Counted from the stretch's first letter, positions 1 to 9,889 are shown. The stretch is 64,000 bases of DNA from Azospirillum sp. RU38E (GCF_900188385.1 NZ_FZOI01000012.1:62001-126000); one strand, 5' to 3'. The notes: generated by a model not told the origin, from the sequence alone. Program-made: numbers and translations.

Positions 1-33
1 CTGACCTATATCGAGGCCGCCGACCAGGAGTAA
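1..33 (+). CDS. C-terminal end of an upstream gene (partial)
   Basis: The first 33 bases read as ten codons followed by TAA and end 6 bases before the start of the tautomerase gene. The peptide LTYIEAADQE is too short to identify. Its position at the head of a protocatechuate 4,5-cleavage operon makes a pathway gene such as the 4-carboxy-4-hydroxy-2-oxoadipate aldolase a reasonable guess, but that is inference only. Confidence 0.5.
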   Translation: MTYIEAADQE

Positions 34-39
34 GCCGCC

Positions 40-1125
40 ATGCTGAAACCCATCCCCTGCACGGTGATGCGCGGCGGTACCTCCAAGGGCCTGTATTTCC
101 AGGCCCATGATCTGCCCGCCGACCGCGCGGCACGCGATGCCGTGCTGCTGGCCGCCATGGGCTCGCCCGATGCCCGGCAGATCGACGGCATGGGTGGTGC
201 CCATCCGCTGACCAGCAAGGTGGCGGTCATCGGCCCATCCAGCCGCGATGATGCCGATGTCGATTACCTGTTCTTGCAGGTGGTGGTGGACAAGGCAGAG
301 GTGAGCGACAGCCAGAATTGCGGGAATATTCTGGCGGGCGTGGGGCCGTTTGCCATTGAAAATGGCCTGGTGCCAGTGGCCGGCCCCATCACCTCTGTGC
401 GCATCCATATGGTGAATACCGGGGCGCTGGCCGTGGCACATGTGCCCACGCCCGGCGGGCTGGTGGAATATGAAGGGGATGCCCGCATCGACGGCGTGCC
501 CGGCACCGCCGCCGCCATCCCCATCGATTTCCTGGATGTGGCGGGCTCAAGCTGCGGTGCCCTGCTGCCCACCGGCAATGTGGTGGATGAGGTGGCGGGC
601 GTGCGCGTCACCTGCATCGATAACGGAATGCCCGTCGTCATCCTGAACGCCGCCGATTTCGGCGTGAAAGGTGATGAAGCACCGGAAGCGTTGGAGGCCG
701 ACGCCAGCCTGAAAGCCAGGGTGGAGGCAATTCGCCTGGAACTGGGCCCCCGGATGAATCTGGGCGATGTGGCCAAGAAGACCGTGCCGAAAATGACGCT
801 GGTGTCCCCCCCCGCCCATGGCGGGGCCGTCGGCACCCGCAGCTTCATCCCCCATCGGGTGCATGAGGCGATTGGCGTGCTGGGGGCCGTCAGTGTCGCC
901 ACCGCCTGCGTGCTGCCCGGTTCAGTGGCGGCCCAGGTGGCGGGGCTGGACGGGGCCACCGGGCCGCAGCGGCTGGAGGTGGAACACCCGACCGGGTTTT
1001 TCACCGTGGATATGGATGTCGCCGCCGATGGCGCTGGCATCAAGGTCAACCGTTCTGCCCTGCTGCGCACGGCGCGCAAGCTGATGCGGGGTGAGGTTTA
1101 TGTTCCCGGCCATCTGTTGGGGTGA
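40..1125 (+). CDS. galD: 4-oxalomesaconate tautomerase/isomerase (PrpF family, GalD/LigU type)
   Basis: This 361-residue protein belongs to the PrpF branch of the diaminopimelate-epimerase fold. The N-terminus has the family motif MRGGTSKGLYF, and an NCGN motif near residue 99 carries the catalytic cysteine. The C-terminal half has the second PrpF lobe with GAVGTRSF. In protocatechuate and gallate meta-cleavage this family interconverts tautomers or double-bond isomers of 4-oxalomesaconate before hydration. GalD-type keto-enol tautomerases and LigU-type delta-isomerases are similar in length and cannot be separated here by eye. The gene is first of seven same-strand genes that encode the rest of the pathway, which supports the assignment strongly. 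Confidence 0.88.
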   Translation: MLKPIPCTVMRGGTSKGLYFQAHDLPADRAARDAVLLAAMGSPDARQIDGMGGAHPLTSKVAVIGPSSRDDADVDYLFLQVVVDKAEVSDSQNCGNILAGVGPFAIENGLVPVAGPITSVRIHMVNTGALAVAHVPTPGGLVEYEGDARIDGVPGTAAAIPIDFLDVAGSSCGALLPTGNVVDEVAGVRVTCIDNGMPVVILNAADFGVKGDEAPEALEADASLKARVEAIRLELGPRMNLGDVAKKTVPKMTLVSPPAHGGAVGTRSFIPHRVHEAIGVLGAVSVATACVLPGSVAAQVAGLDGATGPQRLEVEHPTGFFTVDMDVAADGAGIKVNRSALLRTARKLMRGEVYVPGHLLG

Positions 1126-1134
1126 GGTCACAGC

Positions 1135-2019
1135 ATGTCCTTCAAATCAATCGCCCTGATCGGGTTGGGAGAGGTCGGCACCATCCTGGCCGATGACCTG
1201 TCCCAACGCGGCTTCACCCTGTCGGCCTGGGATGTGCGCTTTACTGACCCGGCTTCCCCGCCGTCGCAGGCCGCTGCATCGCGATCCTTCCTGCGCCGGG
1301 GCAGCGATGCGGCTGACGCGGTGGCCAGGGCCGATCTGGTGATCAGCGCCGTCACCGCCGCCCGCACCATTGATGCGGCCAAGGCAGCGGCGGCGGGTAT
1401 GGCGGCCGGGGCCGTGTTCGTGGATTTCAATTCCGCCTCCCCCGGTGCCAAGGGCGAAGCGGCGGCGGCGGTGAACGGGGCCGGTGCCCGCTATGTCGAA
1501 GCCGCCGTGATGTCGCCGGTACCGCCCAAGCGGCTGGGCACCCCCATCCTGCTGGGCGGCCCCCATGCCGATGGCCTGCTGGCGGCATTGCGGGATATTG
1601 GCCTGTCCAACCTCTCCGTCTTCTCCGCTGAATATGGCAAGGCCTCTGCGGCCAAGATGTGCCGGTCGGTGATGGTGAAGGGGATTGAGGCGCTGTTGAG
1701 CGAAAGCCTGCTGGCCGCTCGGCATTACGGGGTGGACGACACGGTGCTGACCTCCCTGAACGATCTGTTTCCGGGGCCGGACTGGCACAAGCTGTCGCGC
1801 TACATGATTTCCCGCACCATGGAACATGGCAAGCGCCGGGCAGAGGAAATGCGCGAGGTCGCCCGCACGGTGGAAGAGGCCGGCCTGTCCCCCTGGATGA
1901 GCCTGGCCACCGTGGAGCGCCAGGAATGGGCCCCACCGCTGTCCAGCGCGCTGGACCAGGAAGAAATCACCGCCATGCTGGACGCGATGCGCGTTCAATT
2001 TGTACCGGGAAGCCGATGA
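1135..2019 (+). CDS. NAD(P)-dependent dehydrogenase with DUF1932 C-terminal domain
   Basis: The 294-residue protein starts with a Rossmann dinucleotide-binding motif (ALIGLGEVGTILADDL, with GxGxxG) as in 3-hydroxyisobutyrate and 6-phosphogluconate dehydrogenases. A conserved lysine follows in the segment around GKASAAKMCRSVMVKG. The C-terminal third (about 190-285) looks like the all-helical DUF1932 domain. It lies 9 bases after galD and before ligJ, so it is probably cotranscribed with the protocatechuate genes. The standard pathway has no step for it: the known dehydrogenase step is done by ligC. It may process a side product or a related aromatic-derived hydroxy acid. The substrate is unknown. 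Confidence 0.8.
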   Translation: MSFKSIALIGLGEVGTILADDLSQRGFTLSAWDVRFTDPASPPSQAAASRSFLRRGSDAADAVARADLVISAVTAARTIDAAKAAAAGMAAGAVFVDFNSASPGAKGEAAAAVNGAGARYVEAAVMSPVPPKRLGTPILLGGPHADGLLAALRDIGLSNLSVFSAEYGKASAAKMCRSVMVKGIEALLSESLLAARHYGVDDTVLTSLNDLFPGPDWHKLSRYMISRTMEHGKRRAEEMREVARTVEEAGLSPWMSLATVERQEWAPPLSSALDQEEITAMLDAMRVQFVPGSR

Positions 2020-2031
2020 ATCGGCTTCCCG
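2006..2031. repeat. Perfect 12-bp hairpin overlapping a stop codon
   Basis: CGGGAAGCCGAT (2006-2017) and ATCGGCTTCCCG (2020-2031) are perfect inverted complements with a 2-base centre. The TGA stop of the DUF1932 gene is at 2017-2019, inside the palindrome. There is no T-run, so this does not look like an intrinsic terminator. It could be a mRNA-stabilising or REP-like element inside the operon. Confidence 0.6.
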
Positions 2032-2096
2032 TATCGCGTTCAAACACCACGCAGGCTTTCACGCGCCACGCGGCGCGCCGCCGCAGTCGCAGCGGT

Positions 2097-2136
2097 CCAT
2101 TGATCCTTCCAACAAGCCTGTCGGAAGGATCAATGG
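2097..2136. repeat. Perfect 14-bp intergenic hairpin upstream of ligJ
   Basis: CCATTGATCCTTCC (2097-2110) and GGAAGGATCAATGG (2123-2136) form a perfect 14-bp stem with a 12-base loop, ending 25 bases before the ligJ start codon. No U-tract follows. It is the second strong hairpin in a 142-base gap within an otherwise tightly packed operon. Differential mRNA stability or partial attenuation is possible. Confidence 0.6.
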
Positions 2137-2161
2137 GGAACCAGAACAGGGAAAAGCAATA

Positions 2162-3202
2162 ATGCTGATCATCGATTGCCACGGCCATTACACCACGGCA
2201 CCCGCCAAGCATCAGACCTTCCGCGACGCGCAGATCGCCCGTATCAAGAACCCCGCCCTGCCGGAACCGACGCGCCCCGACATCAGCGATGATGAAATCC
2301 GGGAGACGATTGAGACCAACCAGTTGAAATTGCTGCGCGAACGCGGCGCGGACATGACCATCTTCTCCCCCCGCGCCTCCACCATGGCGCATCATGTCGG
2401 GGATGAAGCCGTCAGCCGCGCCTGGACGGAAGCCTGCAACGATCTGATCAAGCGGGTGGTCGATCTCTACCCGGAAAACTTCATCGGCGTCTGCCAGTTG
2501 CCGCAATCGCCGGGTGTGCCCATCGCCAATTCGGTGGCGGAACTGGAACGCTGTGTGACCGAACTGGGCTTTGTCGGCTGCAACCTGAACCCGGACCCGT
2601 CCGGCGGTCACTGGACCGCCCCGCCACTGACCGACAAGCACTGGTACCCGTTCTATGAAAAGATGGTGGAACTGGATGTTCCGGCCATGATCCATGTGTC
2701 GGGGTCGTGCAATGCCTGCTTCCATGCCACAGGCGCGCATTACATCAATGCCGACACCACCGCCTTCATGCAGTTCATCGAAGGCGACCTGTTCCGCGAT
2801 TTCCCCGATCTGCGCTTCATCATCCCGCATGGCGGCGGGGCCGTGCCCTATCATTGGGGCCGGTATCGCGGGCTGGCCGACATGCTGAAGCGGCCGCCGC
2901 TGCCCGAGCATGTGATGAAGAATGTCTATTTCGACACCTGCGTCTATCACCAGCCGGGCATCGACCTGCTGTTCAAGGTGATCGACATCAAGAACATCCT
3001 GTTCGGGTCGGAAATGGTGGGGGCCGTGCGCGGCATCGACCCGGAAACCGGGCATTATTTCGATGATACCAAGCGCTATCTGGATAGCCTGCCCTTGTCG
3101 GATGATGACCGTTACCGCGTGTTCGAGGGCAATGCCCGCCGCGTCTATCCCCGTCTGGATGCCTCCTTGAAGGCGCGCGGCAATGCCGGAAGGGACCTGT
3201 AA
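2162..3202 (+). CDS. ligJ: 4-oxalomesaconate hydratase (amidohydrolase family)
   Basis: This is a metal-dependent amidohydrolase-fold protein of 346 residues that hydrates 4-oxalomesaconate to 4-carboxy-4-hydroxy-2-oxoadipate. The N-terminus has the metal motif DCHGHY (HxH), and further ligands are seen in AMIHVSG and IPHGGGAVPYHWGRY. I chose the ATG at 2162, although the frame is open from 2000: the segment before it crosses the intergenic hairpins, and LIIDCHGH is the normal start of the family. The length fits LigJ-type hydratases (about 340 residues). The next gene, ligI, starts 1 base after the stop. Confidence 0.9.
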   Translation: MLIIDCHGHYTTAPAKHQTFRDAQIARIKNPALPEPTRPDISDDEIRETIETNQLKLLRERGADMTIFSPRASTMAHHVGDEAVSRAWTEACNDLIKRVVDLYPENFIGVCQLPQSPGVPIANSVAELERCVTELGFVGCNLNPDPSGGHWTAPPLTDKHWYPFYEKMVELDVPAMIHVSGSCNACFHATGAHYINADTTAFMQFIEGDLFRDFPDLRFIIPHGGGAVPYHWGRYRGLADMLKRPPLPEHVMKNVYFDTCVYHQPGIDLLFKVIDIKNILFGSEMVGAVRGIDPETGHYFDDTKRYLDSLPLSDDDRYRVFEGNARRVYPRLDASLKARGNAGRDL

Positions 3203-3203
3203 G

Positions 3204-4112
3204 ATGGCTGATAAACCCGCCTTCCAGATGGATGCCGACTGGCTACCCTTCCATCCCAACCCGTCCAAGCCCGCCTATGTGCCCCCGCCGGGGGCCGTGG
3301 ATGCGCATTGCCATGTGTTCGGGCCGGGGGATGTGTTCCCCTATGCGCCGGAACGCAAATATACCCCCTGCGACGCGCCTAAGGAGAAACTGTGGGCGCT
3401 GCGTGATTATCTGGGTTTCAGCCGCAATGTCATCGTGCAGGCCACCTGCCACGGCGCGGATAACCGCGCCGTGGTGGATGCGTTGCAGGCATCAGGCGGC
3501 CGGGCGCGCGGTGTCGCCACCGTGCGCCGCAGCGTGACGGACGAGGAACTGAAGGCGTTGGACGCCGCTGGCGTACGCGGCGTGCGCTTCAACTTCGTCA
3601 AGCGGCTGGTCGATGCCCTGCCCCGCGATGAGCTGCTGGAAATCGCCCAGCGGATCAAGCCGCTGGGCTGGCACATCGTGATCTATTTCGAGGCGCAGGA
3701 ACTGCCCGAACTCTATGATTTCTTCACCAGCCTGCCCACGGTGGTGGTGGTGGATCATATGGGCCGCCCGGATGTGACCAAGCCGGTGGACGGGCCGGAA
3801 TTCGCCCTGTTCACGAAATTGATGCGCGAGCACACCAATTTCTGGTCCAAGGTAAGCTGCCCCGAACGCCTGTCGAAACTCGGCCCCCCCGCCTATGGCG
3901 ATGTGGTGCCGTTCGCCCGGCATATTGTGGAAAGCTTCCCCGACCGGGTGCTGTGGGGCACGGATTGGCCGCACCCCAACATGAAGACCCACATGCCCGA
4001 TGACGGGCATCTGGTCGATGTGATCCCGCAGATCGCACCGACGGCAGCACTGCAACAAAAGCTGCTGGTGGATAACCCCCTGCGTCTCTATTGGCCGGAA
4101 GAGGTGCGCTGA
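3204..4112 (+). CDS. ligI: 2-pyrone-4,6-dicarboxylate hydrolase (lactonase)
   Basis: This 302-residue amidohydrolase-superfamily protein opens the lactone ring of 2-pyrone-4,6-dicarboxylate, the product of the LigC step, to give 4-oxalomesaconate. Visible motifs are VDAHCHVFGP (HxH), VIVQATCHG, VVVVDHMGRPD and the C-terminal RVLWGTDWPHPN with its catalytic aspartate. I placed the start at 3204 (MADKP), 1 base after the ligJ stop, rather than the in-frame ATG at 3183 inside ligJ. The stop overlaps the ligA start as TGATG, a sign of translational coupling. Confidence 0.92.
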   Translation: MADKPAFQMDADWLPFHPNPSKPAYVPPPGAVDAHCHVFGPGDVFPYAPERKYTPCDAPKEKLWALRDYLGFSRNVIVQATCHGADNRAVVDALQASGGRARGVATVRRSVTDEELKALDAAGVRGVRFNFVKRLVDALPRDELLEIAQRIKPLGWHIVIYFEAQELPELYDFFTSLPTVVVVDHMGRPDVTKPVDGPEFALFTKLMREHTNFWSKVSCPERLSKLGPPAYGDVVPFARHIVESFPDRVLWGTDWPHPNMKTHMPDDGHLVDVIPQIAPTAALQQKLLVDNPLRLYWPEEVR

Positions 4113-4498
4113 TGTCCGAAGATACGTCTTACCGAAACATTCCAGGCACCATCATCTTCGATGCGGAGATGTCGCGCCGGGGTTATCACCTGAACCAGTT
4201 CTGCATGTCGCTGATGAAGGCCGAGAACCGTGACCGGTTCCGCGCCGATGAGCGTGCCTATCTGGACGAATGGAAAATGACGGAGGAGCAGAAGCTGGGC
4301 GTTCTGGCACGCGATTATAATCGCCTGCTGTCGCTGGGCGGCAACGTCTATTTCCTGGCGAAGATTTTCGCCACCGATGGCAAGAGCTTCCAATCCGCCG
4401 CCGCCACGATGACCGGCATGAGCCAGGAAGAATATGCCGCCATGATGCTGTCAGGCGGGCGCCGCCCGGATGGCAGCAACGGCAACAAGGTCGTCTGA
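4112..4498 (+). CDS. ligA: Protocatechuate 4,5-dioxygenase, alpha (small) subunit
   Basis: The 128-residue helical protein matches the LigA subunit of type II extradiol dioxygenases. Recognisable parts are IPGTIIFDAEMSRRGYHLNQ near the N-terminus and FRADERAYLDEWKMTEEQ in the middle. With LigB it forms the enzyme that cleaves protocatechuate between carbons 4 and 5. The start at 4112 overlaps the ligI stop by one base. An in-frame ATG at 4091 lies inside ligI and is less likely. Confidence 0.92.
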   Translation: MSEDTSYRNIPGTIIFDAEMSRRGYHLNQFCMSLMKAENRDRFRADERAYLDEWKMTEEQKLGVLARDYNRLLSLGGNVYFLAKIFATDGKSFQSAAATMTGMSQEEYAAMMLSGGRRPDGSNGNKVV

Positions 4499-5362
<864 letters not shown>

Positions 5363-5440
5363 GGTCGCGTGCTTAGCGCGCCCTTATCCGTTAGCCGGGC
5401 GTAGATCGAATGCCAAACGGTCGCCATTCTCATAACAGTG

Positions 5441-5526
5441 CCTCCCCCGCGAAAGCGGGTGTCCAGGGGCCAGGGGAACAAAGCGGCGTGATGATCCCCC
5501 CTGGCCCCCCGCTTTCGCGGGGGAGG
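5441..5526. repeat. REP-like long inverted repeat between ligB and ligC
   Basis: CCTCCCCCGCGAAAGCGGG (5441-5459) is perfectly inverted at 5508-5526. The inner flanks (GGGGCCAGGGG against CCCCCCTGGCCCC) continue the pairing imperfectly, so the whole element can fold into one long hairpin. Each arm is itself a small palindrome around GAAAG. The layout is like the element at 63843-63930 and like dispersed palindromic repeats common in alphaproteobacteria. It separates ligB from ligC and may insulate or stabilise the upstream mRNA. Confidence 0.75.
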
Positions 5527-5594
5527 CAACAATTTTCCTGCGCGCTGATCCCCTCCCCCCAAACACCATTCCCATCCATCAGAGAGTACAAGCC

Positions 5595-6539
5595 ATGAAG
5601 ATCATCCTCGCCGGCGCTGGCGCCTTTGGTCAGAAGCATCTGGACGCCCTGAAGCTGATCGACGGGGTGGAGGTCGTCTCCCTGGTCGGTCGCCGCCTGG
5701 ACCAGACGAAGGAGACCGCCGATAAGTACGGCGTGCCCCATGTCACCACCGAACTGGCCGAGGCCCTGGCCCAGCCGGGCGTGGATGCCGCCATCCTCTG
5801 TACCCCCACCCAGTTGCACGCATCGCAAGCCATCGAATGCATGAAGGCCGGCAAGCATGTGCAGGTGGAAATCCCGCTGGCCGACAGTCTGGCCGACGCC
5901 CAGGCGGTGGCGGCGGTGCAGAAGGAAACCGGCAAGGTGTGTATGGTTGGCCATACCCGCCGTTTCAACCCGTCACACCAGTTCGTGCACAAGCGCATCC
6001 AGGCCGGGGAAGCCAAAGTTCTGCAGATGGATGTGCAGACCTATTTCTTCCGCCGCACCAATATGAACGCACTGGGCCAGCCGCGTTCCTGGACCGACCA
6101 TCTGCTGTGGCACCATGCCGCCCACACGGTGGACCTGTTCCAGTACCAGACGGGAGAAAAGGTGGTGAAGGCCCATGCCGTGCAGGGGCCGATTCACCCG
6201 GAACTGGGCATCGCCATGGATATGTCGATCCAGTTGAAGACGGCAGGCGGGGCCATCTGCACCCTGTCGCTGTCCTTCAACAATGAAGGGCCGCTGGGCA
6301 CCTTCTTCCGCTATATCTGCGACAATGGCACCTACATTGCCCGTTATGACGATCTGATCACCGGCAAGGAAGAGAAGATCGACGTGTCCAAGGTGGACGT
6401 TTCCATGAACGGGATCGAGCTGCAGGACCGCGAATTCGTCGCCGCCATCCGCGAAGGCCGCGAACCCAATGCCAGCGTGCATCAGGTTCTACCCTGCTAT
6501 GAGGTACTGCATAGGCTGGAACAGTCGCTGAACGGCTGA
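5595..6539 (+). CDS. ligC: 4-carboxy-2-hydroxymuconate-6-semialdehyde dehydrogenase
   Basis: This 314-residue Gfo/Idh/MocA-type oxidoreductase has an N-terminal Rossmann motif (ILAGAGAFGQKHLDALK) and the EIPLADSLADA segment at the usual EKP position. CMVGHTRRFNPSH and WHHAAHTVDLFQY come from the C-terminal alpha/beta domain. LigC oxidises the hemiacetal form of the LigAB product with NADP+ to 2-pyrone-4,6-dicarboxylate. Length and motifs agree with LigC. It is the last gene of the cluster and is followed by a strong terminator. Confidence 0.92.
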   Translation: MKIILAGAGAFGQKHLDALKLIDGVEVVSLVGRRLDQTKETADKYGVPHVTTELAEALAQPGVDAAILCTPTQLHASQAIECMKAGKHVQVEIPLADSLADAQAVAAVQKETGKVCMVGHTRRFNPSHQFVHKRIQAGEAKVLQMDVQTYFFRRTNMNALGQPRSWTDHLLWHHAAHTVDLFQYQTGEKVVKAHAVQGPIHPELGIAMDMSIQLKTAGGAICTLSLSFNNEGPLGTFFRYICDNGTYIARYDDLITGKEEKIDVSKVDVSMNGIELQDREFVAAIREGREPNASVHQVLPCYEVLHRLEQSLNG

Positions 6540-6559
6540 TTTCTGCGCTCTTTTGATTG

Positions 6560-6589
6560 AAAAGGGGTGGCGCTGAGGCCACCCCTTTT
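6560..6589 (+). terminator. Rho-independent terminator after ligC
   Basis: AAAAGGGGTGGC and GCCACCCCTTT form a stem of about 11 bp with a 6-base loop, and the 3' arm ends in a run of Ts (CCCCTTTTG). It lies 20 bases after the ligC stop and closes the protocatechuate operon. Confidence 0.85.
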
Positions 6590-6716
6590 GCGTTGGGGTC
6601 GATTGAATAAGCCCCGCGTCACGCCAAATAAGGTTATCCATGCTGCGATGGGTTGAACCTTTGCCGATTTCCGGCTAGGTCAGATGCTGTACAGGTCTTC
6701 AAACCAGGAGCGTGCC

Positions 6717-7334
6717 TTGCTCGTTAACCCGATCCGTCTCGACGAAGAAGAAAAGCCGGAGACCGCGACCAAGGAGCCGGCCAAGGCCCCGCCCAGCGTG
6801 GCCCAGAACCTGTTCAAGGCCCGCACGGTCCTGCTGTTCGGCGAAATCAACCAGAAGGTGGCGCAGGAAGTTGTCGCCCAGCTTCTGGCGCTGGCGGCTG
6901 AAAGCGATGATCCGATCAAGCTGGTGATCAACTCCCCCGGCGGCCATGTCGAGTCGGGCGACACGATCCATGACATCATCCGCTTCATCAAGCCGAAGGT
7001 GAAAATCCTCGGCACCGGCTGGGTCGCCTCGGCCGGCGCGCATATCTTCCTGGGCGCTGCCAAGGAAGATCGCTATTGCCTGCCCAACACCCGCTTCATG
7101 ATCCATCAGCCCGCCGGCGGCGTGGGTGGCCCCGCCACCGACATCGCCATTGAGGCGAAGGAGATCATCAAGATGCGTCACCGCATCAATACGGTGATCG
7201 CCCGGGAAACCGGCCAGCCGATTGAGCGGGTGGCGGCAGATACCGACCGTAATTTCTGGATGTCGGCCGAAGAAGCCAAGGAATATGGCGTTGTCAGCCA
7301 CATCATCGACAATGCCGCTGCCTTGGACGCGTAA
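6717..7334 (+). CDS. clpP: ClpP-family serine protease subunit
   Basis: This is a ClpP-type (peptidase S14) protein of about 205 residues. The catalytic triad is visible as Ser105 in GWVASAGAH, His130 in MIHQP and Asp175 in AADTDRN, followed by the family motif SAEEAKEYGVV. ClpP rings degrade proteins delivered by ClpX or ClpA. I prefer the TTG at 6717, because AGGAG lies 6 bases upstream; an in-frame ATG at 6684 would add 11 residues but has no clear ribosome site. A charged N-terminal segment rich in E, K and P (about residues 9-28) precedes the core. No clpX, lon or tig is adjacent, so this is probably a second, stand-alone ClpP paralogue. Confidence 0.85.
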   Translation: MLVNPIRLDEEEKPETATKEPAKAPPSVAQNLFKARTVLLFGEINQKVAQEVVAQLLALAAESDDPIKLVINSPGGHVESGDTIHDIIRFIKPKVKILGTGWVASAGAHIFLGAAKEDRYCLPNTRFMIHQPAGGVGGPATDIAIEAKEIIKMRHRINTVIARETGQPIERVAADTDRNFWMSAEEAKEYGVVSHIIDNAAALDA

Positions 7335-7356
7335 GCGCCAAAGCCTGCGGGATTAA

Positions 7357-7392
7357 AAAAGGCCGGCACCTGTCAAAGGGTGCCGGCCTTTT
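7357..7392 (+). terminator. Rho-independent terminator after clpP
   Basis: AAAAGGCCGGCACC (7357-7370) and GGTGCCGGCCTTTT (7379-7392) form a perfect 14-bp stem with an 8-base loop. A T-rich tail (TTTTCTTTTTCT) follows. Confidence 0.92.
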
Positions 7393-7478
7393 CTTTTTCT
7401 GATCCGGCTTTCCCGCCGCGTTTTCTGACATCGAAAGCTGGTTTGGAACGTTTTCGTCCCTGAACGGTCCGGTTTTGG

Positions 7479-7506
7479 TTGATGGGGGGCGATCAGCCCC
7501 TATATT
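7479..7506 (+). promoter_or_regulatory. Candidate promoter of the mnh operon
   Basis: TTGATG (7479-7484) and TATATT (7501-7506) are separated by 16 bases and match sigma-70 type -35 and -10 boxes well. The spacer contains GGGGC and GCCCC as an inverted repeat around GATCA, which could be an operator. The expected transcript start is about 37 bases upstream of the mnhA ATG. This is a pattern match only. Confidence 0.45.
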
Positions 7507-7549
7507 GGCCTGAACCGATAATCGAAAACGAGAGAGGCCGGCCGCCCCG

Positions 7550-9889
7550 ATGCTGACAGCGATAGGGATCATCTTCCTGGCAGCGGCCCTGGCGCCGACG
7601 CTCAACCGCCTGTTCCCCTCCTTCGCCCATTGGCTGCTGGCGCTGGCGCCAGCGGGGGGATTTGTCTGGTTTGCTGGGCAGTTCGCCACAGTGGTGGGCG
7701 GGCAGCCAGTGGCCGAATCGTGGAAGTGGGTGCCCGCATTGGGCGTGGAACTGGCCTTCCGGCTGGATGGGCTGTCGCTGCTGTTCGCCCTGCTGATCAC
7801 CGGCATCGGCACGCTGATCGTGCTTTATTCCGGCGGCTATCTGCGCGGGCACCGGCATGAAGGGCGTTTCCTGTTCTTCATCATGGCCTTCATGGGGGCC
7901 ATGCTGGGGTTGGTGCTGGCCGATGATATCATCAGCCTGTTCGTCTTCTGGGAACTGACCTCGGTTACTTCCTTCCTGCTGATCGGCTTCAACCATGCCG
8001 ATGCCCGTTCGCGCCGGTCGGCCCTACAGGCGTTACTGGTCACAGGTGGCGGTGGCATGGCCCTGTTGGCGGGCCTTATCCTGCTGGGCACGGCGGGTGG
8101 AGCCGGCAGCCTGTCGGAAATTGCCGCCAAGGGCATGGACCTGACGACCCATGGGCTGTATCTGCCCATCCTGGCCCTGCTGGTGCTGGCGGCCTTCACC
8201 AAGTCCGCCCAGGTGCCGTTCCATTTCTGGCTGCCCAATGCCATGGACGCGCCCACGCCGGTCAGCGCCTATCTGCATTCCGCCACCATGGTGAAGGCTG
8301 GCATCTATCTGCTGGCCCGCCTGTCGCCGATGCTGGGCGGTACGGATATCTGGTTCTGGACCCTGACCGGTTTCGGCGCGCTGACCGCCTTCTGGGGCGG
8401 TGCCATGGCGTTGCGCGCCACCGACCTGAAGAAGATCCTGGCCTATACCACCCTGATGGCACTGGGCACGCTGACCATGCTGGTGGGGCTGGGAACCGAC
8501 TATGCCATCCGGGGCTTCGCCGCCTTTCTGCTGGCGCACAGCCTGTATAAGGGCGCCCTGTTCATGGGGGCTGGATCGGTGGACCATGGCAGCGGCACGC
8601 GGGAGGTGGGGGAACTGTCCGGCCTGTTCCGCGCCATGCCGGTGACGGGTGTTTTCATCGCGCTCGCCGCCCTTTCCATGTCTGGCCTGCCGCCCTTTCT
8701 GGGCTTTATCGGCAAGGAACTGATCTATGAAGGGCTGTTGACCACCGATCGGCCCGTCTGGCCGGTGCTGGTGGCGTCTGTGCTGGCCAATGCTACCATG
8801 CTGGGTGCCGCGGGGCTGGTGTTTGTGAAACCCTTCCTGGGGGCACCGTCCAAGGCCGCCGCCCATGCGCATGAAGGCGGGGTGACGCTGTGGCTGGGGC
8901 CGGCGCTGCTGGCCAGCCTGGGGCTGCTGCTGGGGCTGTATCCCGCCGTTCTGGATGGGCTGCTGGGGCAGGTGGCGGCGTCCGTGCGGGGCGAACCGCT
9001 GGCGGTGGAACTGCATCTCTGGCACGGGCTGACGCCGGCCTTGGGCCTGTCGGCAATCACCGTAGCACTGGGGATTGGCTTTTATCTGGCGCTGCGCCCC
9101 CTCACCGCCGGGTTGGCGGGGTTGGAGCGCGCCACCCGCTTTGATGCCGACAAAGGCTGGGATCATATCCTGAACGGGCTGGATGCGCTGGCCCGCGCCG
9201 TGACCGGCCAGCTTCAGGGCGGGGTGATGACCCGTTACATGGCCATCATCTTCACCGCCATGCTGCTGCTGCTGGGCAGCACGCTGTGGTTCCGCCAGGC
9301 GCTGGTGCTGCCCGCCACCGATCTGGGCGGGCAATGGGTGGGGCTGCTGCTGGGGATCATGATGCTGGTGGGCACGGCGGGGGCCTTGCGGGCCCGGTCC
9401 CGGCTGGGGGCGATCACCGCCCTGTCGATCAATGGTCTGTCGGTGGCGATGTTCTTCATCGCCTATGGCGCGCCGGATGTCGGCATCACCCAGTTGATGG
9501 TGGAAACGCTGACCGCCATCATCCTGGTGCTGGTGCTGGCCCGCCTGCCAGCCTTGCCCAAGGGGCCGGACCGCAAGCCGCAGGCGGCCTTTCTGCATGG
9601 CATTCTGGCCCTGGGTCTGGGTGGGGTGGTGACGGCGATCCTGCTGGCCATCATCGCCCTGCCGCTGCCCATGACCCTGTCGCAATTCTTTGGCGATACG
9701 TCGTACTTAGAGGCCTATGGCCGCAATGTGGTGAATGTCATTCTGGTGGATTTCCGCGGCTTTGACACGCTGGGGGAAATCACCGTGGTGGCCAGCGCCG
9801 GGCTGGGCGTGCTGGCGCTGTTGAAGGCGCGCTATGCCAGACCGAAAGCTAAACCGCAGACGGGGCCGCAGACGGGGGAGGCCGCGTGA
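7550..9889 (+). CDS. mnhA: Na+/H+ antiporter subunit A (Mrp/Mnh system)
   Basis: This 779-residue polytopic membrane protein is the largest subunit of the Mrp cation/proton antiporter and is homologous to NuoL/NuoM of respiratory complex I. The antiporter-module signature is visible in [44 protein letters not shown] and [20 protein letters not shown]. The C-terminal part, from about residue 600, carries the extra MrpB-like/DUF4040 membrane segments ([20 protein letters not shown]). The length is typical of MrpA. It opens a seven-gene operon in the canonical A-to-G order, and its stop overlaps the mnhB start. Confidence 0.93.
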   Translation: MLTAIGIIFLAAALAPTLNRLFPSFAHWLLALAPAGGFVWFAGQFATVVGGQPVAESWKWVPALGVELAFRLDGLSLLFALLITGIGTLIVLYSGGYLRGHRHEGRFLFFIMAFMGAMLGLVLADDIISLFVFWELTSVTSFLLIGFNHADARSRRSALQALLVTGGGGMALLAGLILLGTAGGAGSLSEIAAKGMDLTTHGLYLPILALLVLAAFTKSAQVPFHFWLPNAMDAPTPVSAYLHSATMVKAGIYLLARLSPMLGGTDIWFWTLTGFGALTAFWGGAMALRATDLKKILAYTTLMALGTLTMLVGLGTDYAIRGFAAFLLAHSLYKGALFMGAGSVDHGSGTREVGELSGLFRAMPVTGVFIALAALSMSGLPPFLGFIGKELIYEGLLTTDRPVWPVLVASVLANATMLGAAGLVFVKPFLGAPSKAAAHAHEGGVTLWLGPALLASLGLLLGLYPAVLDGLLGQVAASVRGEPLAVELHLWHGLTPALGLSAITVALGIGFYLALRPLTAGLAGLERATRFDADKGWDHILNGLDALARAVTGQLQGGVMTRYMAIIFTAMLLLLGSTLWFRQALVLPATDLGGQWVGLLLGIMMLVGTAGALRARSRLGAITALSINGLSVAMFFIAYGAPDVGITQLMVETLTAIILVLVLARLPALPKGPDRKPQAAFLHGILALGLGGVVTAILLAIIALPLPMTLSQFFGDTSYLEAYGRNVVNVILVDFRGFDTLGEITVVASAGLGVLALLKARYARPKAKPQTGPQTGEAA

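Noticed and set aside
5441-5526. CRISPR or insertion sequence at the ligB-ligC gap
   Set aside because: Only one inverted pair is present, with no direct repeats, spacers or transposase frame.
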